DNA from: a virus
IMG/VR virus record: IMGVR_UViG_3300035670_000929
Span: 1-30,829 of that record
Strand: one strand, 5' to 3'
Length of the DNA stretch: 30,829 nucleotides
Position 1 is the stretch's first letter. Each line of letters begins with the position of its first letter. Below, piece after piece: positions 1-8,618 of this stretch. The position numbers and the translations under genes were made by a program. The notes below the pieces were generated by a model. That model made no database searches and was not told the DNA's origin. It was given only the letters and a program-made list of their open reading frames with translations.

Positions 1-694
1 GTCCTTGATCCAAGGAAGCCGCATCTGTTGCCATATCTTCATCTTCAAGATCTGCAGATTGCATTACTGCAGCGGCTGGCGGGAATAGGACCGTGGAACC
101 CACTGCCTCACGGCCTAGTCTTGGCCGAGGCGGAGGAGCGGCTTGAGCAACAACGGGTTGAGCAACCGGAGGAGCGGCTGGTGCAGCAACTGGCGCGGCT
201 TCTCCCGGCCCAAAAAATCTATCTAAAGTTCGATACAGAGGGTCTTGCATTCTCTGTTCGCGAAGCATGGCTTCAATTTGATTAGCCCGTGCTGCGTCTC
301 CTGCAGCCCGAGCAGCCCGAAGTTCAGCCCTTAGCTCGGGAACAGAGCGCCCTTGCTGCATACGAACTATGCCACCCGGTACCATACCTCCACCGGCCAT
401 CATGGCAGGAGCTTGTTGCGGCATAGCCTGAGGGGGAGCCATGGGAGGAGCCATGCCCTGATCCATTGGGGCCTGAGGCATCGCTGAAGCAATACCGCCT
501 TGCAGGATCTGATCTTTAACGGTGGGTTCCATGCCCTGTTGCTGGGCTTGGAAACGCTGACGCATGTCCTGACGACGTTGCAGTTCCGACAAAGCCAAGA
601 ACTGCGGAACTTGGGCATCAGGGAACTGTGCGTATTGGGCAACAACTTGATCAGGGAGACCCTTGACCATGTCTTCCATTTCAAGAATGTTCAT
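1..694 (-). CDS. Internal virion protein, N-terminal part (cut by window edge)
   Basis: The reading frame is open from an ATG at 692-694 to the left edge, giving 231 codons with no stop, so the C-terminus is missing. The start follows AGGTGG with a 7-nt spacer. The N-terminal 50 residues are helical (MNILEMEDMVKGLPDQ, then QFLALSELQRRQDMR), a layout I associate with large internal virion or ejection proteins of podovirus-like environmental phages. After that comes a Met/Pro/Gln/Gly-rich linker (about 70-110), a charged Ala/Arg helix (about 115-150) and an Ala/Pro-rich stretch (165-195). It begins 3 nt after the previous virion protein ends. Family assignment is by resemblance, and the full length and any enzymatic domain (for example a transglycosylase) lie outside the window. 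Confidence 0.75.
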   Translation of the reverse strand, partial: MNILEMEDMVKGLPDQVVAQYAQFPDAQVPQFLALSELQRRQDMRQRFQAQQQGMEPTVKDQILQGGIASAMPQAPMDQGMAPPMAPPQAMPQQAPAMMAGGGMVPGGIVRMQQGRSVPELRAELRAARAAGDAARANQIEAMLREQRMQDPLYRTLDRFFGPGEAAPVAAPAAPPVAQPVVAQAAPPPRPRLGREAVGSTVLFPPAAAVMQSADLEDEDMATDAASLDQG

Positions 695-697
695 CGT

Positions 698-2245
698 TTA
701 ACCACCTCGTCCGAGGGTCTGGTAAAGACCCAAGGCTCCTAGCCCTGAACCCAGAAGTTGTTGCTCGGTAGTGGGAACCCGCCCGAAGGTGGACACCATG
801 CTACCCGGCTGAATCGGAACACCTTGCAAGAGGTTGCTAAGGTAACCCAACTGTTCCCGTCCGTAAGCCTGTTGACGCAGGAAGTCTTCGTAGCCGATAT
901 CCAACCCGCGCTGCATCAAGCCACGACGTTCCGCGCCGACACCCATCTGTGCGCCAAGGCGCTGCAGATCCAATGACTGTTGTTGACCGCCCAAGCCACT
1001 GAGAAGCTCTGCAGCAGCCAGTCTCTGGGCCATACCTGCACGGTCAGCCGCCAGTCCTTCAAGGCCGAGCAACGCTCTCTGTCGCTGCTGTTCGATGTTG
1101 AACTGGTCAGCCTGCATCCGGAACTGTTGCTCTGCCTGACGAGCCGCATCGGTCTGTTGCTGGGCTGATAATCCCAGTTCCGCTGCTCTCTGACGGGCCT
1201 GATCTGCAGCCTGTTGAGCCTGAAGATTGAACTGCGCCTGCTGTTGACGCGCTGCTTCTTGGGCTTGGAACCCGCTGATTCCAAACTGAGCCTGAGCCTG
1301 ACGGGCAGCTTCGGTCTGCTGGAACGCAGATTGACGGAACTGTTCTGCCGCCTGTTGAGCCGCCGCATTCTGTTGGGCTGCGCTCAATCCCATCTCAGCC
1401 GCACGTTGACGGGCCTGTTCCTGAGCTTGGAATGCACCCAGACCAAACTGAGCCTGTTGCAACCGAGCCGCACGATCCGCTTCAAAAGCCTCACGGGCTT
1501 GTTGGAATCCAGCTTGTGATCCACGGGCCTGAATGTCACCCAACTGCTGAGACAGATTGCGTTGACGCTCTGCCTCTATCAATGCTTCGCGAGTACCGCC
1601 TCTGGCTCCAGCCCTAGCGGCTGCGGCACCCATCTCTGGGGTCTGCATCTGCGAAGCCCGAATCGCCTCTCTCTTCTCAATGTCCGTTACCGCTTGCTGA
1701 TAAGGGGACATGTAAGATTCCAAAGCACCGGGAGCGGCCAAGGTTCCCGCCTCAAAACCGGGGCCAACCTGACCTGCCTGATAACCAGCCGTCACCATCT
1801 CAGGGCGATATCCTGCCGCCAAAGTTTCAGCCTGATATCCCGGCCCCACTTGACCCGCCTGATAGCCTGCACCGAACTGACCGGGGGCATAGCCCGTCTG
1901 GAACTGAGTGGCTTGATAGGTAGGTCTTACCGCACCCGGCTGGAACTGACCTGCGATACCCATCCCTGATGGCATACCGGCATAGCCCACACGGGCTGCA
2001 ATGTCAGAGGCCAGACCCATCTGTTCAGGACGCTGAAGGCCCATGATGTTTTGCTGGGCATAAGTTTCTTCAGGTGCGAACTGGGCCAAACGCTGACCGG
2101 GGAACGCCTCATAAGGACGCGCACTCTCATACAAGCCACGCTGGAGAATGTTCTCAAAGTATGGCTGAACGTATGCCGGAAGATTGGTTTGGGTTACTGT
2201 CGAACTAACTTGTTGTGGACCACCGCCACCGCCGCCGCTACTCAT
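698..2245 (-). CDS. Large helical internal virion protein with nonapeptide repeats
   Basis: A protein of 515 residues in the ejection-protein cluster. It starts with a Gly run (MSSGGGGGG), then a conserved-looking segment (about 20-75), seven tandem nonapeptides starting G/T-Y/F (109-171), and a long Ala/Gln/Arg-rich helical region (about 180-430) in which blocks such as QARQRAAE-GLSA-QQ recur. The C-terminus is glycine-rich. There is no signal peptide or enzyme motif. The start ATG overlaps the stop of the GNAT-like gene (ATGA). Position and composition fit a protein stored in the virion and released with the DNA; that is an inference, and no named family was recognised with confidence. Confidence 0.75.
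   Translation of the reverse strand: MSSGGGGGGPQQVSSTVTQTNLPAYVQPYFENILQRGLYESARPYEAFPGQRLAQFAPEETYAQQNIMGLQRPEQMGLASDIAARVGYAGMPSGMGIAGQFQPGAVRPTYQATQFQTGYAPGQFGAGYQAGQVGPGYQAETLAAGYRPEMVTAGYQAGQVGPGFEAGTLAAPGALESYMSPYQQAVTDIEKREAIRASQMQTPEMGAAAARAGARGGTREALIEAERQRNLSQQLGDIQARGSQAGFQQAREAFEADRAARLQQAQFGLGAFQAQEQARQRAAEMGLSAAQQNAAAQQAAEQFRQSAFQQTEAARQAQAQFGISGFQAQEAARQQQAQFNLQAQQAADQARQRAAELGLSAQQQTDAARQAEQQFRMQADQFNIEQQRQRALLGLEGLAADRAGMAQRLAAAELLSGLGGQQQSLDLQRLGAQMGVGAERRGLMQRGLDIGYEDFLRQQAYGREQLGYLSNLLQGVPIQPGSMVSTFGRVPTTEQQLLGSGLGALGLYQTLGRGG
1733..1921 (-). repeat. Seven tandem 27-bp units coding for nonapeptides
   Basis: Within the 515-residue virion protein, residues 109-171 are seven consecutive 9-residue units: TYQATQFQT, GYAPGQFGA, GYQAGQVGP, GYQAETLAA, GYRPEMVTA, GYQAGQVGP and GFEAGTLAA. 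Units 3 and 6 are identical in protein. The aromatic at position 2 is kept in all seven. This suggests growth by unequal recombination. Confidence 0.85.
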
Positions 2246-2685
2246 GTTGAGACCTCATCGAAATGCTTTTCGTAAACCACTGTTTTTACGGAATATCCTT
2301 GCTTCTTAACATGCGGCTCCCAACCGGGGCGACCGAAAAATTCAATGCCCTGACACCCCATCTCTTTGGCAAAACGATCTGCGGTGTCATGCATCTTTTG
2401 TTCAATGTGCTTCATGTGATTCGGAGTCATCGCACAGTACTGAATCACAAACATTTTCTTTTGTGGGTACTGCTTGATCTCAGTCATCACAAAGCCATGG
2501 ATGTCGTTGGTGTCTAAGTCGTACACCGCCCATAGCTGCATCTGCCCACTCAATGCGAAACGAACAATGTCATCTACACTGGCACGACCCATGGCCCATA
2601 ACTCCGATTCGTTTAAATAACGAATCAGAGAGGGGATCACATAGCTGATCTTTCCATAGGGGACGAGTGAGATCTCAAAGTTCAT
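2242..2685 (-). CDS. GNAT-like acyltransferase-fold protein
   Basis: A protein of 147 residues starting at ATG 2683-2685, which overlaps the TGA of the upstream gene (TGATG). The order of elements fits a GNAT fold: an N-terminal helix region, then LSGQMQLWAVYD, a beta strand with HGFVMTEI, a strand KMFVIQYCAM, a helix with HIEQKMHDTADRFAKEMG, then GIEFFGRPGWE and a C-terminal GYSVKTVVYEK strand. Small GNAT-like proteins of this type recur among virion genes of podovirus-like phages. The acetyl-CoA loop (Q/RxxGxG/A) is not evident, so it may be a non-catalytic fold. Substrate unknown. It lies inside the internal virion protein cluster. Confidence 0.65.
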   Translation of the reverse strand: MNFEISLVPYGKISYVIPSLIRYLNESELWAMGRASVDDIVRFALSGQMQLWAVYDLDTNDIHGFVMTEIKQYPQKKMFVIQYCAMTPNHMKHIEQKMHDTADRFAKEMGCQGIEFFGRPGWEPHVKKQGYSVKTVVYEKHFDEVST

Positions 2686-3176
2686 CAATAGTATCCGCCA
2701 CCAAAGAACGGACTAATTCCTCCGCCCATCATGGGTTGGGCATAAGCATTACCCAAACCTTGTGGTAGAGTCTGAATATCAAATCGCTGTTGCGGTGGGG
2801 GTTGGTACGACTGGTATCCCCCAAAAGGCATGGGGTTGTAGCCACCATACAATCCACCTATCCCCATTCCAAAGCCACCACCAAACCCACCATAAGGATT
2901 GTTGAATCCTCCAAAGGGTTGGCCGAACCCATAGGCTCCCATGAAAGGATTGATGAAAGAAGGCTGCTGGAACTGGCGACCAAAGCCCATGCTTCGATCC
3001 ACAGGGGAGAATCCTTGGAACTGGCGTCCCCCTTCATCCCGATCATCAATGCCGTTTCCGTTGGAGTCTCGGAAGTCAGCCGTTCTCATGACCGGATCTG
3101 AACCCGGTGAGGTAAAAGGACTGTTACCGGTTCCACCACCTGCAGTGGGTTCGTTTCTTACGCCGCCTGCTGACAT
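2685..3176 (-). CDS. Gly/Tyr/Phe/Pro-rich low-complexity protein with Ca-loop-like motif
   Basis: A protein of 163 residues with no recognised family. Residues 38-49 read DSNGNGIDDRDE, which looks like the calcium-binding DxNxDGxxDxxE loops of thrombospondin-type-3 or dockerin repeats. The rest (about 65-163) is dominated by Gly, Phe, Tyr, Pro and Gln (GFGQPFGG, GGYNPMPFGGYQ), so it is probably disordered. Start ATG 3174-3176 overlaps the previous stop (TAATG), and its own stop overlaps the GNAT-like gene. Position between internal virion genes suggests a minor virion component. Function unknown. Confidence 0.7.
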   Translation of the reverse strand: MSAGGVRNEPTAGGGTGNSPFTSPGSDPVMRTADFRDSNGNGIDDRDEGGRQFQGFSPVDRSMGFGRQFQQPSFINPFMGAYGFGQPFGGFNNPYGGFGGGFGMGIGGLYGGYNPMPFGGYQSYQPPPQQRFDIQTLPQGLGNAYAQPMMGGGISPFFGGGYY

Positions 3177-5203
3177 TACATAGCCCTCTCTTGATAGGGA
3201 CGAACCTGTTCCGTGGTCCCCATGGTCTTCATTCGGATGTCATCGACAAGTCCATCGAAGAAATCCGCACCGTTCCCAGAATATCCGCCACCGGCCATGG
3301 CCACGACATCTGCCGGGATGATGTATTCACCGGGCGATACGGCCACAGGACGCTGAGTACCGATCATGCCGGGAACCATGTCATCTTGTCCGCCGCCCAT
3401 GCCTTCAACCATGCCTTCGGTCTGTGCGCCCGGAACCACTTCCTGAAGCACTGCTTCACGAAGCTGCATAAAGGCATCGTTACCGAACTCTTCCACAAAG
3501 GCACGAATCACAGCCTGAGGCTCTTCCACTTCCCCGCGAATCGCGGCGATGGTCATATTGATAAGCTGCTCGTATTCGCCCTGCATGGCTCCCATCTCAT
3601 CAACCGGAGCCATCTCTTCCATCATCTGACCCGGCTCAGGAACCATGCCCCCTTCTTGGAAGGGGATCGCATTGAAGCGCATGTTCCTCATCGCCATCAG
3701 ATCTTCCATGGAAAGTTCCGGAATGGCAGGTTGTTCGACTGGAGTCTGGAACTGTTCCAAGTTAACGGGAGTCGCAGCCTGTTCCATCAAACGCTCATAA
3801 AGGGCTGTGTCGATCTGTGCTGGGTCAAATCCAGCCAACATATCCCGACCCATGGAACGATCTATGAAGTCCACAGAATCTTGTTGCATGACAGGCTGAC
3901 CCGCTCCGCCACCAAAAAGATCCATGTAGTTCTGATACCCACGGCCACCGCCAATGAATGCACCGAGGTCGAAGTTGGGATCGAAGTAGTCTCGGTAATC
4001 TCCGCCACCCGGCAATGAACCGGGATCAATGGCAGCAGGAGGAGGCGGTAACGGGGTACGGAAGTAGGTGAATTCAGGAGAGATACCGGGAATGTATCCT
4101 TCTCCACCTACGTCCAATGCGCTATAGCTGGCGGCAGGAGGAGCCACCAGTTCCGTTCCACGAAGAGAAAGCTGAGTCTCTTCAGCAGAAGGAATTCCGG
4201 CATAAGGCGAAGTGCGAAGCGCGTTGTAGATCTGATTCTCAAAGCTACCGCCATCAAAGTACCCTTCAATTTCGCCACCTTGTGCATAGCCAATGCCCGG
4301 ATAATCACGACGAAGCTGGTCAAACACCCCGGCCATTTGGCTTTGGGTTCGCATCAGATCAGCACGACGCTGGGCATCGCCTTCTTCTTGCTGTTTACGG
4401 AAACCCTCTTCTAACTCTTTTTGTGCGCGAAGCTGTGCGCTAGTTCCCATGCCCACATAAGCCGGTAGCGCCACACTGGGTTTGGTAACTTGCTCAAGTA
4501 ACGCACCCGGATCTTGGAATGGCTGCGCTAATCGCTGCATGAAGGTAGGCTCTGCTAGTGAAGCCTGACCTAGTTGTGGTGCAGCGGCTTCAATGGCAGG
4601 GGCAATACCCGTTGCTCCAACCTGACCAATTGACGGAGCACCGCCCATCAACTCAGCGCCACCGAAAGTTCCCCCAAGCTCCCTAGCAATGGCAGGATTC
4701 ACGGCGCTAGTCGATGCTGCATCAGCAACCGCTGTGGGGCTGGCCAATAGGTCTGGCGCAATACCCTCAGCCGTAATGCCTTGAGCCGCCTGTGCGGCTT
4801 CTCCTGCTGCACCAGCACCCGGCAAATTGCTTAGGGCGGAACCCAAGGCAAATCCGGTGATACCCGACAGAAGCCCCTGTTCCAAGTCCCCCGTCACTGC
4901 CGTGGTAGCGGCGGCTGAACCTAATGCTCCGGCTGCTGCACCGCCCAATGCGGTTGATCCCAGTGCTCCGGCAAGGGTAGAACCCAGTGCAGCCTGACCC
5001 AGAAACGATCCCAAGATGGGAGCCAAGAACGGAAGGAATGCTTCCGGCTGACCGGTAACTGGGTTAGTGGTCAACTTTCCAGTGGGAGATAAAGACGCCA
5101 ATCCCTGAACCTCAACCGGGTTCATGTGGACTAACTGAGAATCGCCTAGTCTTCCATATGTAGCCAAATGATCGGCAACTTGTTTATACGGCATTTGTTG
5201 CAT
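3176..5203 (-). CDS. Large internal virion protein with Gly/Ala hydrophobic segment
   Basis: A protein of 675 residues. Residues about 55-135 are Gly/Ala/Leu-rich and hydrophobic (PFLAPILGSFLGQAALG, then repeated ALGS blocks), which could insert into or cross a membrane as in phage ejection proteins. Then come Ala-rich stretches, a charged helix (about 260-305), a Pro/Gly linker and a Met/Glu-rich region. The C-terminal segment with SPGEYIIPADVVAM is a motif I recall near the end of many phage virion proteins of this kind. Start ATG 5201-5203 follows GGAGAG and lies inside the end of the nuclease gene (20-nt overlap). Proposed role: DNA ejection channel or internal core, by inference. Confidence 0.7.
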   Translation of the reverse strand: MQQMPYKQVADHLATYGRLGDSQLVHMNPVEVQGLASLSPTGKLTTNPVTGQPEAFLPFLAPILGSFLGQAALGSTLAGALGSTALGGAAAGALGSAAATTAVTGDLEQGLLSGITGFALGSALSNLPGAGAAGEAAQAAQGITAEGIAPDLLASPTAVADAASTSAVNPAIARELGGTFGGAELMGGAPSIGQVGATGIAPAIEAAAPQLGQASLAEPTFMQRLAQPFQDPGALLEQVTKPSVALPAYVGMGTSAQLRAQKELEEGFRKQQEEGDAQRRADLMRTQSQMAGVFDQLRRDYPGIGYAQGGEIEGYFDGGSFENQIYNALRTSPYAGIPSAEETQLSLRGTELVAPPAASYSALDVGGEGYIPGISPEFTYFRTPLPPPPAAIDPGSLPGGGDYRDYFDPNFDLGAFIGGGRGYQNYMDLFGGGAGQPVMQQDSVDFIDRSMGRDMLAGFDPAQIDTALYERLMEQAATPVNLEQFQTPVEQPAIPELSMEDLMAMRNMRFNAIPFQEGGMVPEPGQMMEEMAPVDEMGAMQGEYEQLINMTIAAIRGEVEEPQAVIRAFVEEFGNDAFMQLREAVLQEVVPGAQTEGMVEGMGGGQDDMVPGMIGTQRPVAVSPGEYIIPADVVAMAGGGYSGNGADFFDGLVDDIRMKTMGTTEQVRPYQERAM

Positions 5204-5618
5204 TGCTTCTCTCCAGATACCCGATCAATGACTTCAACCTATCCACGTTATCTTTTGCATGACCAAGAGTTACGTTGCACGAAGAACACAATAATCCGCG
5301 AATCTTTCCGGTGGCATGACAGTGATCAACATGCAGTCTTTTGCCCTTTTCCTCAATGTGCTTCACTTCCTTACAAACAGCGCAAACACCATTTTGCTCA
5401 TCAAGAATACGTTTAAACTCTTCTAGCGAAAACTTGTACTTACTCAGAACTCTGCGGCGATTTTTGTTTTCTCGCCAAACTGGATCGCCACGATATCGTT
5501 TCTCATACCAACGCTTACATGCAGCCCTTTGCTTTTCCACTAACTCAGGGTTGGATCGTCTGCGGCGCTCGTACTCTCTGTGATATTTACGCCTAACTTC
5601 GATATCTGCATAAGGCAT
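5184..5618 (-). CDS. Endonuclease VII-type HNH nuclease
   Basis: A protein of 144 residues. The N-terminal 55 residues are highly basic with many Arg/Lys (REYERRRRS) and can bind DNA. The core is a recombination endonuclease VII type zinc-binding beta-beta-alpha fold: C79-x2-C82, the catalytic VDHCH at 97-101, C111-x2-C114 followed by N115, and a GHAKDN helix. T4 endonuclease VII is a Holliday-junction resolvase; many phage relatives are instead stand-alone mobile nucleases. Start ATG 5616-5618 has GGAG 8 nt upstream. Insertion among tail and ejection genes, and the 20-nt overlap with the next gene, fit either a resolvase for packaging or a homing-type gene. Confidence 0.88.
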   Translation of the reverse strand: MPYADIEVRRKYHREYERRRRSNPELVEKQRAACKRWYEKRYRGDPVWRENKNRRRVLSKYKFSLEEFKRILDEQNGVCAVCKEVKHIEEKGKRLHVDHCHATGKIRGLLCSSCNVTLGHAKDNVDRLKSLIGYLERSNATNAV

Positions 5619-5697
5619 TACAAAGTCTCCGAGCAGAGAGCTACGGGTTCCACGATTCTGTGCGAACAGCGTTTAAATTTCAATAAACCCTTAAACA

Positions 5698-6303
5698 TCA
5701 AGTAGATCCGTTCAATTGATAGTTGGACACCCATGTCACCGTCATAATGATGGACGGGATTCCGGGGTAGTTGCTGGCTGGTGGATCAGCCAAGATGATC
5801 ACAGCCGTATCAGCGGACTGCCATGCCAACTCAAAGTAGTCTCCGGTCTGCATCAGCAACACAAAGTTCCATGCAGGAATCACTTCGTTGTTGGGGCCAT
5901 CGATAACGATCTTGGTCGCACTATCTGGGACGTTGACCCCATTGATACGGGGCCATATGTAGACAGGGGTGGCACCGCCTCCCGACTTATCTAACTGTGC
6001 AGAGAACTGAAAGTTATACAGTCCGGTTTCGTTGATAAAGATCTTGGATGTTGGACTGCCCCGTGAGATCTTGAACTCACTGACTTTGCTGTTATAGGTA
6101 AAAAGATTGACTGTATCCGCCACCGGGTTCGTCTGTGTGGTGGTGTCGTAATAGGATGCGTGAGGCGTAGGGGAATTTACTTCCCGAGTCAAGCTGTTAA
6201 AAAACAAACGCAGCGCGTTGGCAAACTGATCCTGATATCGACGCTCGTACTGATTGGGAGCAGTCGGTAAGTTAGGAGGGGTAACGCCGCGAGGTGCAGA
6301 CAT
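5698..6303 (-). CDS. Virion structural protein, C1q/jelly-roll-like
   Basis: A protein of 201 residues. After a Pro-rich N-terminus and a helix (QYERRYQDQFANALRLFFNS) the remainder is beta-rich: FKISRGS, a turn motif ETGLYNFQFSAQLDKSGG, YIWPRINGVNVPDS, AWNFVLLMQTGDYFELAW and a C-terminal SIIMTVTWV strand. This alternation resembles the C1q/TNF-like jelly-roll modules found in phage tail and fibre-associated proteins. The gene lies between the large tail protein and the nuclease gene and starts 5 nt after the former. Exact position in the virion unknown. Confidence 0.72.
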   Translation of the reverse strand: MSAPRGVTPPNLPTAPNQYERRYQDQFANALRLFFNSLTREVNSPTPHASYYDTTTQTNPVADTVNLFTYNSKVSEFKISRGSPTSKIFINETGLYNFQFSAQLDKSGGGATPVYIWPRINGVNVPDSATKIVIDGPNNEVIPAWNFVLLMQTGDYFELAWQSADTAVIILADPPASNYPGIPSIIMTVTWVSNYQLNGST

Positions 6304-6308
6304 TGACT

Positions 6309-8609
6309 TTACCTACGCCCATCGGGTCGAATGTCTAAACGCATCGCGCCCATCTGCCAAGCGACTCCCAAGTCTGATGAGGCCACACGGAAGGCTATCT
6401 GCCTACCCCTGATGCGGGTATACACCTGCGTGGTGTATTGCTCTACAGGAAGAACCGTTGATGCCTGAACAGGATCAGAGTCTCCAGTTCCGTATGCAGC
6501 ACCCGGATAATCATGGGGTGTAACGGTCAACGTTACAGAGGGACTGGATGCTGTCGAACCTAAGAACTTCACATCAGGAATGATGCGCGACACAAAGGCA
6601 AAGCTATCGCCATCACCAATGTCGAAGTCTGAGGTCTCAATGAATGACGTAATGGGACGCGCCACACCTGTGGACTGATCATCCCAACCGATCTCATGGA
6701 ACATCACCTGATTAGGGACTTCAAAAGTAACTGGGGTGTACACAGCATACGAAGCTGCCGTGGTGTTGTTGTAACCGCGAACACAGTCCAACAACGTGTT
6801 ACCGCTAATAGCGCCGTAAAACACTTCCTCGGAACCAATAAGGACGACACCTGTTGAAGGGTACGTCGAAGCATCAGTGAGAGAAATGCTGGTATCCGCT
6901 GTACCCACCGTGGTTGCGGTGTAGGCATTCTGAACGCTAAACGACAGCATGGGAAACTGTCGAATACTCTGCGGAGAAAATGCCGAACGATCTAAACTTC
7001 CGTAGTACCAGACGTTTTCAAGATAGTTATAGACCACATACAGGTTATTTACCAAGCTTCCAGTTCCGGGGTAGAACCACCAGATCTCACTGTAAGCTTC
7101 ATTGTGGCCACAGATAATTTGCCCAATCTGATCGCGATTCAGAGTGGAGTACACATGCTGACGCAGAGTGCAGTCCAAAGTTTGAACACGACCGTTGTAG
7201 ATGAAGAACTTATCTAACCCCATCCAGTAAACAGAGTTGTTCACCGAGATGGCGGCATTCTGTGAAGCCACAGAAGTTTCTTGGTCCATCAAGGTCACGG
7301 ACCACACAAAGGGTGGGCCAATGTACTGCATGGAAAACACTGCCGTGTCAGTCAGGATTACGATTTCCTGACGAGTGTTCACAGCAGCCATGATCTTAGA
7401 GCCGTTGGATAGAGCAATTTCACCGGACTGGTTAGTGACTCGCGGAACCCATTCGTAAGGATTACCTTGATCTGACCATCGAACCAATAGCGGATCGAAG
7501 ACCGTATTAAAGTTCGTCACGCTATACGGACTAGACCCCATGCAAATAAGGAAATCATTAACAGGGGAGTCGATAATCAAAAGGGTTTCATTGGGAGCAT
7601 GACGCCCTGCGTAGGACACATCAATCGGAGTCACCGTTCCAGAAGACGTTGTCGCTGCAGACAGCGTTAAAGAAACACTACCGTTCCAAGATGTCGTGAC
7701 AAAGGTTCCCGCAGGAATACCGCTACCGGAGATCACGGAACCTGTATCGATCTGTGAGGCGTCAGGCACCACAATGGTGGTGGAACCCGAGGCAAAGGTG
7801 GCTGTCGTTGAAAACTTAACAACCGAATTAGCTTTGGTTTCTAGTGTGACGGCACGGCTCCAAGTTGTGGTATCAGCCGTCCAGTAATAAATCTGATCCT
7901 CACGTTCCGCGAAAATCAAATCGTCACCAAAGTTGGTCATCGACCAAATACGTTGCGGCAAACCAACAGCCGTGTTGGAACCCCATCCGCCTTGGCCCCA
8001 AGGAGGACCGCCCCAGCCTACACCCTGAGACGCCACAGCCGGACCCGCATTGATGTCGTATTCCACAACCACCGCTGCACCACCGCCCGTTGCTGTAGAG
8101 GTAGCTGCTGTGGGGGAGACAATGTTGTAGCTGTCGTTGTCTATAACTTCGACAATCTCATAGGAACCTGACAGGGTAATACCCCCCACCGCCGTGGCTC
8201 CTGAGATATTGATATAGGTATTGACCGCTGCACCGTGGGCCGTGGCATTAATGGTAACCAATGTGCTACCACTGACCGTGTCGATGGGATCCGTTCCCAG
8301 TGTCACAGTGGTTCTTAGCGGGGTGATGTCGTTGTAATTACCACCCTGCTCTACATAGACTTTCTGGTTGGTAGCCACGCCCAGCAGGTTCTGCGACACA
8401 GAGGTCACATAGTTCCAGAGGTATCGGGCTACCCCTTTAAACGTGTTCAGGGCAGTATTAACGGCAGTGATGTTCTGCCAGCCGCCAATCTTCTGAGCCG
8501 CTCCACCACGGAACCTCACCTTCTCAGAAACGAAGAACCCGCCTTCGTTGGCGTAGTTCGTCATTTCTCGGTTAACACCGGGCCTGAGTGTGAGCTTAGA
8601 TAGTGGCAT
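6309..8609 (-). CDS. Large tail protein, nozzle/P22 gp10-like stabilisation type
   Basis: A protein of 766 residues. The N-terminus (LRPGVNRE, then YANEGGFFVSEKVRFRG and QKIGGWQNI) is the signature of a widespread podoviral tail protein usually annotated as stabilisation or tail nozzle-like protein (P22 gp10 and T7 gp12 analogues). The rest is beta-strand rich, with WSMTNFGDDLIFA, GRVQTLDCTLRQHVYS and VENVWYYGSLDRSAF-like blade elements and two inserted Ser/Thr/Gly-rich domains (about 100-180 and 270-320). It would form the hollow tail hub below the adaptor ring through which DNA leaves. The start ATG 8607-8609 is preceded by AGGTTTAAACG. Confidence in structural role is high, in the exact analogue moderate. 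Confidence 0.82.
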   Translation of the reverse strand: MPLSKLTLRPGVNREMTNYANEGGFFVSEKVRFRGGAAQKIGGWQNITAVNTALNTFKGVARYLWNYVTSVSQNLLGVATNQKVYVEQGGNYNDITPLRTTVTLGTDPIDTVSGSTLVTINATAHGAAVNTYINISGATAVGGITLSGSYEIVEVIDNDSYNIVSPTAATSTATGGGAAVVVEYDINAGPAVASQGVGWGGPPWGQGGWGSNTAVGLPQRIWSMTNFGDDLIFAEREDQIYYWTADTTTWSRAVTLETKANSVVKFSTTATFASGSTTIVVPDASQIDTGSVISGSGIPAGTFVTTSWNGSVSLTLSAATTSSGTVTPIDVSYAGRHAPNETLLIIDSPVNDFLICMGSSPYSVTNFNTVFDPLLVRWSDQGNPYEWVPRVTNQSGEIALSNGSKIMAAVNTRQEIVILTDTAVFSMQYIGPPFVWSVTLMDQETSVASQNAAISVNNSVYWMGLDKFFIYNGRVQTLDCTLRQHVYSTLNRDQIGQIICGHNEAYSEIWWFYPGTGSLVNNLYVVYNYLENVWYYGSLDRSAFSPQSIRQFPMLSFSVQNAYTATTVGTADTSISLTDASTYPSTGVVLIGSEEVFYGAISGNTLLDCVRGYNNTTAASYAVYTPVTFEVPNQVMFHEIGWDDQSTGVARPITSFIETSDFDIGDGDSFAFVSRIIPDVKFLGSTASSPSVTLTVTPHDYPGAAYGTGDSDPVQASTVLPVEQYTTQVYTRIRGRQIAFRVASSDLGVAWQMGAMRLDIRPDGRR

Positions 8610-8618
8610 CGTTTAAAC

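Noticed and set aside
2606-2626. Hairpin GATTCGTT / AACGAATC within the GNAT-like gene
   Set aside because: A perfect 8-bp stem with a 5-nt loop but inside a coding frame and without a U tract; probably chance around a TTTAAAT core.
3191-4018. Plus-strand open frame of 275 codons
   Set aside because: It lies antisense to the 675-residue virion protein, has no domain pattern and a His/Arg/Leu-rich composition typical of an antisense shadow.
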